In this document: piece after piece, positions 10,636 through 19,819 of the stretch
Numbering within the stretch: position 1 is the first letter of the stretch
How the letters are laid out: the number at the start of each line of letters is the position of its first letter
Assembly (NCBI GenBank): GCA_950097015.1
Contig: CATNEN010000001.1
Coordinates: 9,915,001 to 9,979,000, forward strand
Length of the DNA stretch: 64,000 bases
Source of the DNA: Macrostomum hystrix
Lineage: Eukaryota; Platyhelminthes; Macrostomidae
Reading direction: 5' to 3'
Notes under the pieces: model-generated
Databases searched by the model: none
Told to the model about the DNA's origin: nothing
What the model saw: only the letters and a program-made list of their open reading frames with translations
Translations under genes and position numbers: made by a program

Positions 10636-11072
10636 AGCCGCTCTTGCAACCTAATGCAGAACACCTTTTTTCACCATAGTGATCGAACCGAATTATTTGA
10701 CGATAATTTGCTTTGCCACTTACAATTCAAATTGGTGCCAGTTGCGTAGCATCAAGTCGTGGCAGTTCTGAAACAAGTATCTACGCCTGACTTTGCTGCC
10801 GTGTTTCTCGGCCTTCCTTGCAGCTGCGATGTCACCCGCCTAGCGGACGAACTAAATTTGCGGATCGTGACGTGCTGGCTTCCCGACGGGCTCTGGCTCG
10901 GGCAACGCCCGCGCACTAGCACTCCTCAGCCGGCAGGCTGTTAATTGTACATCCGCTGACTCCTCTTCAAAAGCGATTTTTTTATATTTTAGATAAATGT
11001 ATTTCATATATACATGCAGCTTTGCTATTCTCATGGCCACAAACATCGTGACAATCTAGCCGATATGTTTAG
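10636..11072. other. No gene seen
   Basis: Mixed-composition DNA with only short frames. No motif was recognised. Confidence 0.5.
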
Positions 11073-11305
11073 GGGTGAGAGACAGAGATGTTAACGCGTT
11101 TGCCTCTCGCACGAAGGTCCATGAGCTTGATTCCGTGACATTTATTTATTATTTATTTATTTATTTGAGGCGCAACCGCAGAGAGAAGGCTTTGGGGCTT
11201 GTCGTGCCATTTACGCCTAGAGGGGCCAACCTCCATGCAAGGCACAGTGAGAGTGTACACTCCATTACGATGAGAAAGTCAGGGTAGATGTATACACCTG
11301 AATGA
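11073..11305 (+). mobile_element. SINE-1 5' half (tRNA-derived head)
   Basis: Matches the head of the SINE-1 copies at 17.3, 48.4, 56.0 and 57.9 kb: GTTAACGCGTTTGCCTCTCG, a B-box-like GAGCTTGATTCC, then the conserved body (CTTGTCGTGCC, GGCCAACCTCC, AGTGAGAGTGTACAC). A short A/T-rich insertion (ATTT repeats, 11138-11166) interrupts it. The copy breaks off at about 11305 in the family's middle, and its 3' half resumes at 14436 beyond the LINE. Confidence 0.8.
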
Positions 11306-11480
11306 GTGTGTGACTTATTATATTTGCAGACTTATTATTTTTGCAGACTTATTATATTTGCACTCCGGTGCAAGTATATGCCGCGACCTCCCAGTGGTGA
11401 AGTCGGCGAGCCGCGCTTAACTGCTGCGGCGGCCAACAGCGGCAGGACCAAGCAGGGGCAGCGCAGCGCCCGGCGGCGAG

Positions 11481-12518
11481 TTGAACGCCGTCGTGAGCGC
11501 AATCGGCGAGGTCGACAGCGTGGCGCTGCTCGCCGAGCCGCAGCTCTCCGCGGTCCAATGGATCTTCTGGGTGGCGCCGGGGACCAACTTACTCAGCAAC
11601 ACCGAGAATCAGCCATCACAGGGCACGCTCAGGGTCGGGACGCTGAACTGCCGCACCCTCAAAGCCACCTGGCGGAGAGGACTGCTGGCGAAGCTAGCGC
11701 ACGACCTGAGATGCGATGTCATTGCGCTGCAAGAGGTGTCCATCAGGGCGGAACCAGGGCTCCACTGCGAAGACCTGGGTGCCGGATGGACTCTCCACTA
11801 CTCATCAGCGGACCATCGCGGTCGTGGAGGAGCCGGCGCGCTGATCGGACCGAGGCTGCAGCAGAGCTGTCGCTGCGTCTCCCTGTCCTCTCGGCTACTT
11901 CGGGTTGACGTCCGGCTTCGCGGCCGGAACGCTCGCCTTTTCTGCGGCTACGCGCCCCCTGCCACTCGGCCCGATGAGGCTAAAGATTTCTTCGAGCAAC
12001 TCTCGGTGCAGGTGGAGGCGATGGCGCAGCGAGACACAGTGGTTATCCTCGGAGACCTGAACGCAGTTCCGCGTAGGTCCGAGCGATCGCTGTTTGTTAC
12101 GCCCCGCGAGAACGGCAATACCGAAGCGCTGGAGGACTTCCTGGAGAGGCAGGACATGGTGTCGGCCAACACCCGCTTCCGCGAGCCACCTGGCAGGCTC
12201 GCGACCTTCATGGGCTGCAAACGGAGGCGGCGGAACGCGCGCGGCCGGTACGAAACACGGGGGCTGGCACAGCTCGACCACGTGCTTGTGCGCTTCCGGG
12301 AGCGCCGCCGCGCCATCAACTGCCGCACCATCACGCCACTGGCTCTGCGGTCCGACCATCGGCTACTCATCTGCGACCTGCGAGTGCGAGATCCGCTCTA
12401 CCGTCCGCCGAAGCGGCCACCGCGGCGCTACTACCGCGCGCTCAGGAAGGACACGCACCGCCGCTTTGCTAGCGCCTTCATCACCGCGCTGGGCGGCAAG
12501 CGTGGCAGCGCCGAGTAA
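11481..12518 (+). pseudogene. LINE endonuclease domain
   Basis: 345 codons. The EN signature is complete: N56 (LNCRTL), E85 (ALQEV), Y157 (CGYAPP), D192 and N194 (LGDLNAV), D266 (QLDHVLV), and the SDH triad at 291-293. In a live element this domain nicks target DNA to prime reverse transcription. The frame ends at a TAA (12516-12518), but the same frame runs on open to 12794, so the stop is a nonsense change between EN and RT rather than the natural end. No ORF1 with zinc knuckles was seen upstream. Confidence 0.85.
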
Positions 12519-14399
12519 GCGGACGTCAGTGCTGCAGTCCGAGCCGCCGCGGAGGAAGCAGCCCCGCTGATGCGACCGGCCCAGCGAGGGCAGCCGGTCT
12601 GGCAGGACGACCCCGCGATTCGGCAAGCGAGGGAAGAAGTTGAGAGGCTCCGCCTGAGCAGGCGACCAACTCGTGAGGCGGAGGAGGCCCTGGCGACTGT
12701 CTACCTGGAGCGGCAACAAGCTGCTGTCGACGACGCCATCCAGGCCGTCTCGATGCCAGAGGGCGCGTGGCCTGGTCCGCCATCAACGCTCTGACGGGGC
12801 GAAAGCGGCGTACTCCACCCACCCGGCGGGCGATACTCCGGACGAGCGCAGGAACGAGCTGCGCGAGTTCTTCGCCGCCATCGTTAACGCGCCGCCCCCC
12901 CCCGCTGCCAGACAACCTGACGCTGCCACCAGAGACGCCGTTGCCGGCAGAGGAAAGCTTTAGCATAGCACCCGTCAGCACAGACGACGTTGTGACGCTC
13001 GCCCAGAAGACTCCGGGCGTCAAGTTGCTGGGTCCAGACGAGGTGCCCATCAAGGCGCCGCACATCCACTGTGTGGCCAGTGAGGTCGCCAGTGCGATGA
13101 ACCGCGTGCTCTTCGGTGAGGCGGCGCCCAACGAATGGACCACGGCGCAAATCATCGCTATTCCTAAGAGGCCGGGCACCACAAGGCTAGAGGAGCACTG
13201 AGGAATCTGCCTTCAGTCCTGCGCTGCGTAGCTGTTCAATCGGATGCTGCTATCGCAGTTGCAGCCCGTGCTTAACCCGTATCTGCGACCCGAGCAGAAC
13301 GGCTTCTGGCCTCATCGCGGCACAGTGACGCAGGTCCTAGCTCTTCGCCGTGTCATCGAGGAGGCGCGGACTCGCCAGTTGAACCTGATTGTAGTCTTCA
13401 TCGACTTCAAGAAGGCATTCATCGTCAGGGCCGCGCTCCCACTGGTGCTTCGAGCGTACAAAGGTACTTCGAGCGGACTTCTTCGAGACATCTTCCGGGG
13501 TGCTCCAGGGGGATACGCTGGCGCCGTTCCTGTTCATCCTAGTGCTTGACTGGGTGCTGCGAACTGCTCTTCCGACTGACAACGATGGCCTTCTGCTGCG
13601 GCGACGCGTGGGTCGACGTCAACCGGAGAAACGGCTCAGCGTGCTTGGCTACGCCGACGATCTCGCCCTGCTGTCCTCGACCGTCGAGGGCGCTCAGCGC
13701 CAGCTGGACAGGCTGGTTGGCGCTGCGGCGAGCGTAGGCCTGGTGCTCAACACACAGAAGACCGTAGTGCTCTTCGTGCCGGTCGACATCGAGGCTGCAA
13801 TTTACTGCCGAGGGGCTGACGGGCAGGCAACTGAGCTCCCAAGATGCCAGCAGTTCGTCTACCTCGGCGGTCTGGTACCCGACGCTCGTGACGATTAGCA
13901 GCGTCGCCGCGGGCTTGCATGGGCGGCTTCCGTTCCGTGAGGACCGTAAGTCCGAGCAGGCCTGCAGTCCGAGGCCCTACCTGACCGTCAGAGGGCGGCG
14001 TTGTTCCGGGCGGTGATCGAGACCGTCCTCTTGTACAACGCCGAGACCTGGACGTTGACGGACTCGCTAGAACATCAGGTCGACGCGGTGCACGCTGGCC
14101 TGCTGCGCGCTGCCTTCAGGATCGGCGACCAGCGAGTCTCCAATGCGGCACTCCAATCCGGCCTGGCCCAGCCAAGCGAACTTCTGCGCCATCGGCGACT
14201 CCAGCTCGCAGGCCATGTCATCCGCGCCGAGTCGTACTGCCCAGAGCCGGTGCAGGAGGTCCTGCTGCTCACGGTACAAGCACCCTACCGGCGAGGACAG
14301 GCGCGCACCCGGCGCTGCTTGCTGGATGATGCCGGCGCTCCGGACTCTGCCGGTGGCGCGGCCTTTGTTCGCGCCCAGGCCCTCAAGCGCGCCCTGTGA
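12519..14399 (+). pseudogene. LINE reverse transcriptase, frameshifted
   Basis: RT sequence runs through several frames: to 12794 in the EN frame, then 12673-12963, then 12767-13201, across a TGA to 13244-13549, then 13500-13898 and 14001-14399. Recognisable blocks are PNEWTTAQIIAIPKR, NGFWPHRGT, FIDFKKAF, LQGDTLAPFLF, the catalytic YADD at 13650-13661, and a thumb region with LNTQKT. A C-terminal part with NAETWTLT follows. At least three frameshifts and three stops make the copy inactive. The last stop lies about 40 bp before the SINE-1 3' half. Confidence 0.85.
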
Positions 14400-14435
14400 C
14401 GCTGTACTAGACTCTGACAGCGTACTATGTTGATA

Positions 14436-14575
14436 TGTTGTGCCTGCGTATGGTCTGTGTGCGTGTGTGCTCAGGAGTCAGCGAAACGGATAGAATTGCC
14501 GTCTGGCTGGCTGCGGGTCAAGTGTCACCAAATGATGCGCCATTGCGCGTCCTCCTGCAATTAATTTTTATAATT
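14436..14575 (+). mobile_element. SINE-1 3' half / LINE tail
   Basis: Aligns with the 3' part of every SINE-1 copy: CCTGCGTATGGTCTGTGTGC, GTGTGCTCAGGAGTCAGCGA, then GAATTGCC, GGCTGCGGGTC, and CACCAAATGATGCGCCATTG, ending in an AT-rich tail. It is either the second half of a SINE split by the LINE, or the LINE's own 3' tail that the SINE shares. Confidence 0.8.
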
Positions 14576-15068
14576 ACTAGCCGATGTCTTGTAAAAGTCA
14601 AGAAGGTAAAAACCCTTGGTCCCACATAAATGTGCACTCGAACCTAGGACCTTATTAAAAATCTATGGGCCAAAACTATAGACCGCACTTTCAAACCTTT
14701 CGTGAATGTACGGAGCTCATGAGCTGTGCCCGCCACCGCCTGCCCGCAGAAAAAACGCGTGAGGCGAGACAGCCGTAGCATGAGGGCAGAAAAACCCGCT
14801 CGGAGTTGCATTACAGGGGTGAGAAATAGAGAGCGTCCAGAACCTCTACCCCTGACCTCCCGTCCAACCAGTCTAATCCACACCAAGCCCCACCTCTCCT
14901 CCCTCCGCGTACCGTTTTCTCGCCGCTCGTCCCCTACTGCTCTCCGCCGCTAGACCCACCACCCCTTTCAAGTTTAAATCACGCAGATAGGAAGCCCTCC
15001 TTTTTCTGTATTCTGTATGAGTAAAAAACAGCAGGACTAGTGCCAAAGTGCTACAGAAAGGACTCCGT
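14576..15068. other. Upstream region of the CCDC177-like gene
   Basis: No coding frame is supported. A C-rich, T-poor stretch at about 14870-14970 precedes a TATA-like site. Confidence 0.5.
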
Positions 15069-15076
15069 TATAAAAA
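15069..15076 (+). promoter_or_regulatory. TATA-like box
   Basis: TATAAAAA 53 bp before the start codon at 15129 and at the right distance for a short 5' leader. Inferred from position only. Confidence 0.4.
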
Positions 15077-15128
15077 TACAGAAGACCTATTAAAACGATT
15101 TATAGTTTATAGTCACACATAGTTCAAC

Positions 15129-18100
15129 ATGTCGGCCAGTAGTCAAGACTTCTGGCGTCCGGGCGCTAGTCGGCCAAGAAAAGTGGCCACTGGACGAGCT
15201 TCGTCGGCCAAGTCGATGGAGAATCTAGCAGCAGTGCTACCGAATCCTAAAACTGAATCGGCGGTGCCTCGCATCGATCTGACCAATTTTGACAGTCCTG
15301 AATTTGATCGGCTGGACTATGTCCTGACGAGTCCGCGCAGTCTGGAGGCCTGCCATCGTCTGGGACTTCAACCGGTTCGACTGCTTTACAAGCGGCTGCA
15401 GGACTTTGAGCTTGAGAATCCCGGACTGCCGGTCGCTAAGCTGTTTGAACTGTACGACAAGTACGAATCTGAGAGGAAGGCTAGTCTGAGTTTGGCTAGG
15501 CAGGAGCGAGACAAGATTCTAGCAGCTGAGGAACCTGCTGCTCTGGAAGCGCTCAGGTAGTTACCACATTCTATGTTTAGATCAGGTGGGGTGGATGCTG
15601 ACTTCTGGCGGTGGATGGTGAGTTCTGGGTGTGGATAGTGAGTTCTGGATGTGGATGGTGACTTATGGGTGTGGATGGTGAGTTCTAGGTGGGTGGGGGC
15701 GGATGATGGTTATAGGAGGAAGAAGGGAGACAGCTCCTGAGGACTACAAAGCAGTGGAAAGATTAGGAATTGTCTTGGAAGAATTAGGACACTAGATAAT
15801 GAGTGACACATTTTTAACGAATTGAATACCATTTAAAATTTTTATTGCAGATATAGTACTTCAAACGGAACCCGGCAACCGCTTAGCAACGGTGACGTAG
15901 ACTGGGAGTCGCAGATTCGTCGCGAACTGGCCGATCACGAGGTGCAAGCTGAGAGGCTGCGACAGCGGCTGGAGAGTCAGCGGCTGCGTAGACTGGTCAG
16001 TCATTCAACTCTTTCCCACGAACTCCTACATTGCTTACTTTGGGGTGGCTGTTTGTAGCAGAGGAATGGGGTGGATGTTTGTGGCAGAGGAATGGGTGGA
16101 TGTTTGTGGCAGAGGAATGGGTGGATGTTTGTGGCAGAGGAATGGCGTGGTTGTTTGTAGCAGAGGAATGGGGTGGTTGTTTGTAGCAGAGGAATGGGGT
16201 GGTTGTTTGTAGCAGAGGAATGGGGTGGTTGTTTGTAGCAGAGGAATGGGGTGGTTGTTTGTAGCAGAGGAATGGGGTGGTTGTTTGTAGCAGAGGAATG
16301 GGGTGGTTGTTTGTAGCAGAGGAATGGGGTGGTTGTTTGTAGCAGAGGAATGGGGTGGTTGTTTGTAGCACAGGAATGGGGTGGTTGTTCGTAGCAGAGG
16401 AATGAAGTTCTGAATTTATGCAGATCACTGGGCTTTCAAATATTCCACAGGAGGAATCAAAAGCGCGTCGGGATCGGGAACATCAGCTGGCCGACGAAAC
16501 TCGCCGACGCTGTCAGTCAGCCGAGCTCATTGCACCGAGGCCGCCAGCGTCCTCGGCTTCATCGCAGTCCCAGTCGTCCTGGGAAAACCGCCAGCGCCTG
16601 GCCGAGTCTCGTCGTCGTCGCGAGGAGCGCGAGTTAAACGGCACCAGCCGGGCCGCCCTCCACGACAGCGCCGAGCAGCTGGCCCGCGCTGGTCGCGCTA
16701 AAGTCAGCCTGGAGTCGGACGAACAACAGCGGCGTCATCTGCGGTTGAAGCGTCGCGAGTCGGCGCACCGAGATCGCTCAGCGGAGATGCGACGGACGGC
16801 TAGGCGCGACTCTGCCGCGGCACTACGCGCCGCTGATCAGAGGGAGCAGTCGGCAACTAGGAATCACGAGCTGGAGCTGCAGAAGAAGCAGATGAGCTTG
16901 AGAGAGCAGCAACTCGTTCAGCTGGAGAGGTCTTTGAGCTATGCAAATGATTTTTATACCGATTCTTATCCTCCCGTGTGCATGATGCCCTACCCGGCGA
17001 AAGCGAACACGGGGACAAATTAGCGGTGCAGATACACTTATAGCCTAACTTGATGACGAGGCATTTTTTTTAAGATTAATCTGCAGTTACTCCTGACGTT
17101 TTCCCCAGTTCGCATGAGCATCCTTAACTACTTTTTTATGTTGGGTACTTAAGTACTTAAGATGCATAGAAATCGCACCAGATATTGCGCGGCGCATCCA
17201 AATCCAAAGCTATGTACAGCTGTTAAGTCCGTGGACTTGGGAGGTCGCAATTCTTACTTAAATTTCTACCCAGCTGATTTCTGTACACCCATTTTACGGC
17301 TGGGTGAGCTGAAGCACTAGGGAGGAGGGCTGCGGGCAAATGGCACATCCTTTGGTGACACTAGACCCGCATTAAGCGAGGAGGCAATTCTGCCCATTTC
17401 GCTGACTCCTGAGCACACACACACAGGTGTGTACATCTGCCCTGACTTTCAACATCGGTCAGGCAGTGTACACTTCCCTGTGCCTAGGAGTTGGCCCTCA
17501 AGGGCGTAAATTGCACGACAAGCCCCCGGCCTCGCCGCGGAATCGAGCTCAGGGACCTTGGTGCGAGAGGCAGCCGCGTTATACCGCTCTGCCTCTATGC
17601 GTAGATAGGCCTCGTTAATCCGCCTGGACGCTGCAATAATTTTGGTCGCAGCTGCAAAGGCAAAACTTTGATGGCTTGTCGTTCGATTCAGGCACCTCAA
17701 GAAGTCTGTAGGATTTGAGGAAGAGCCTACTTTCAGTAGCTAGCCCGAATATTTACTATCTATTCAACAACACGTTGACCGCCAGATTTCGCTCCTCAGC
17801 GGAGAGGCGGCATCGGCTCGAGTCTGAAATCGACACCTACAAGGAGGAGCTGCGTCGATATCGCCAGCTGGCCGAGCAGCGCGCCGAGGAGGTCGTGAAC
17901 CGGCGGTCGCAGCAGCTGGCCCGCCGCGCCGCAGCCAAAGAGGCCCAGCGTCAGGCCGTGGCCCGCCGCAATCAGCGCGAGCAGGAGCGCGCCGAGGAGG
18001 AGTGGCGACGGCGCACCGAGTCGAAGTCGATCGCCCGCCAGGAGGAGGCGGCCCGTCAGGTAGAGGCGCGTGAACGGGAGCGCCAGAATGCGCGCGCGGT

Positions 18101-18218
18101 GGCCGAGACCGCCGCCAGGTTGCGGGCCAGTTCGCGACGCGGCTCCGACACGTTCGACAAGAAGGTGGCCCAGGTGAACTTGGTCAACAGGCTGGGCCTG
18201 GGACACGAGTTCAAATAG
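15129..18218 (+). CDS. CCDC177-like coiled-coil protein
   Basis: Four exons with matching phases: 15129-15556, 15851-15995, 16451-16929 and 17786-18218, giving 494 aa. Donors are GTAGTT, GTCAGT and GTCTTT, so the last two are non-consensus. Residues 48-125 hold the conserved N-terminal block YVLTSPRSLEACHRLG (64-79), followed by QPVRLLYKRL and ELYDKYESERK, which I recognise from vertebrate CCDC177. The remainder is a long Arg/Glu/Gln-rich coiled coil (for example RRYRQLAEQRAEEV) ending FDKKVAQVNLVNRLGLGHEFK-like. Function is unknown in the family. Exon 3 could alternatively read on to a stop at 17023, giving a shorter isoform. Introns hold two minisatellites and an antisense SINE-1. The kinase gene follows on the same strand 1.6 kb downstream. 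Confidence 0.8.
15590..15705. repeat. Short minisatellite in CCDC177-like intron 1
   Basis: Five to six imperfect copies of a roughly 20-bp unit, GTGGATGGTGAGTTCTGG plus two bases. Confidence 0.75.
16038..16405. repeat. Minisatellite, 26-bp unit, in CCDC177-like intron 2
   Basis: About 14 copies with core TTTGTAGCAGAGGAATGGGG. Three units equal 78 bp, so the minus strand appears open; that frame is an artefact. The first copies (TTTGTGGCAGAGGAATGG) are 24-bp variants. Confidence 0.95.
17317..17602 (-). mobile_element. SINE-1 copy, antisense in CCDC177-like intron 3
   Basis: On the minus strand it reads from a tRNA-like head (GGTCCCTGAGCTCGATTCCG, a B-box match) to the tail GAGTCAGCGAAATGGGCAGA and GTGTCACCAAAGGATGTGCC. 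The head is partly eroded: the A-box side reads through GTATAACGCGGCTGCC. Confidence 0.85.
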
Positions 18219-19177
18219 GCGGCTCCTCGGTTTGACCATTGTTTTAGAGTCCTCGATCCTAGTTTAGACTGTGAAGTATTTCGGGATCTTAATTCAAATC
18301 CTGACAAAATCCTATTTTCGACTCTCATAAATTTTGAAACCTTGACTTAATTACGGGTGTTTGGGATTCTAAGAATATTTAAGAACCCGGTTTAAAAGCC
18401 TAGGAAATTCTGATCCTGATTTAGATCCAATGGATGTTTGGGAAACCTATTTAGGTCCCCAAAGAAGTTAAAAATCTCGATTTGGGTCCCGAAGACGTTG
18501 GATAACTTCATTATAGTCCTAAAATAGTCAAGTAATCTCGGTTTAGTAAGTTTCGCAGATCTCGAGTTATGTCAGTCTCAAACCGGAAAGCGTTGTAAAA
18601 TCATCATTTTAGACCATTTTTTAAAAGACTAATTAATTTTTTTAGCTCGTACAATGGTTGTGATTGCCATGTTTGAAATGTGCACTCTTCTGCTACTTAC
18701 CTGAGTAGTATAACACTTCTAAGAGTACTTATTGGCGCTTTTTATTTTATAAAAAAGTCCCGCCGTCAGAGTTGTCTCTATTAAAAAGCTTTAACCAGAA
18801 TCCGTCCCGGAAATTTCCAAGATGTCAATTCGTCGAAATTTCTAACTTCTGTATACTTTTTTCTACTTTAATTACGAGTATATACGCTCGTAGCTCGTAC
18901 AAAATTCATCGTTCCGTCCATTCGATCCTGGAGTAGTTTAAATATATTTAGACCTACCTTTGAATCTGTGACTTGTATTGAGATTTTTTACATTTTTTTC
19001 AGCGCTGGCTGCTGAAGTAGAAAATGCTATTTTTTCTTACTATCTTTATTTACTAACTATACTACTCATGAAATTTTGATCCTCATTGGTTCCCCACACA
19101 AATTCCTGCATCCCAAAGCTTCTATTTCTAAAAGTGCATAACATTGTCTTATATGTGAATATTCGAAAATCTGTAGC
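18219..19177. other. 3' flank and intergenic DNA
   Basis: AT-rich; no gene was seen. Faint spaced repetition of CTCGGTTTAG/CTCGATTTGG-like phrases at about 18250-18560 suggests an old, decayed tandem array. Confidence 0.5.
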
Positions 19178-19392
19178 CTAGCCTGAAATCGCACTCACTA
19201 CTTGAAGGTCAGGAGTTCGTTTCCCGACTCCCTTGGAGCAAGACACTTGAATTTTGACTCTTGTTTGGGGCGTCCCTCCATGGACTGAACAGCCGTATAT
19301 ACTCACGCAGCCTTCAGATGCGCAGCGCAATAGCTGCGTCTGTGCTGTCGGCTGCACATCAGACCCAACTAGGGCAAGTGTAATGACATCAT
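19178..19392 (+). mobile_element. SINE-2 copy (tRNA-derived), 5'-eroded
   Basis: Shares with 31832-32122 the segment ACTTGAAGGTCAGGAGTTCG (B-box region), CAAGACACTT, GGCGTCCCTCCATGGACTGA, ACAGCCGTA, and CGCAGCCTTCAGATGCGCAG plus GTGCTGTCGGCTGCA. Its middle is shorter by about 60 bp, including loss of the TTCACCCAGCTG segment. Confidence 0.8.
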
Positions 19393-19657
19393 TGTTTATA
19401 TTTTAAACTGTGTGCAGCGGTGTCAGCTTGTTTTTTACAGATTTTTATCACCCAGAACAATTTCAAAGCCCACAAAATTTGATGAATTTGAAATCAAATC
19501 AAATTAAAATCAAATCCCAATGCTCGCAGCCCGCTTGCAAATAAAATGTACATGAAGATGTACAACATGTCGACCGCCCTTCTGCTACTTCTAATCTGTG
19601 CAAAGTTCTCTCACCCACCTCACTCCTCACAAGTCAACTAGCATTGGCCCTTCTCTA

Positions 19658-19712
19658 ATTGGCTAACCTGGACCACTGTAACATTTTACAATCGGTCCTT
19701 CAGGGAGCCAAT
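19658..19712. promoter_or_regulatory. Pair of CCAAT boxes upstream of the NEK2-like kinase
   Basis: ATTGG (inverted CCAAT) at 19658-19662 and AGCCAATCAG with CCAAT at 19708-19712. They lie 110-160 bp before the start codon. CCAATCAG is a strong NF-Y type site, and NF-Y sites are typical of cell-cycle kinase promoters; function here is inferred. Confidence 0.35.
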
Positions 19713-19819
19713 CAGAATTCAAGGCCGTCTACTTGCCCAGAAGGTTTACTAGCTCAAGCTTTAAAAACCTAACGAAGACGATAACAAGTGTTGTTATATT
19801 TTGCATGCAAGTGGCTATC

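Larger units (their letters stand above)
11306..14435 (+). mobile_element. Dead APE-type non-LTR retrotransposon (LINE)
   Basis: About 3.1 kb, GC-rich, encoding an apurinic-type endonuclease followed by a reverse transcriptase, lying between two halves of one SINE-1. Three copies of a 17-bp unit containing GACTTATTATATTTGC occur at its 5' edge (11309-11360). No target-site duplication is obvious. RTE-like or a related APE clade is likely from the short two-domain design; the clade was not determined. Confidence 0.85.
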
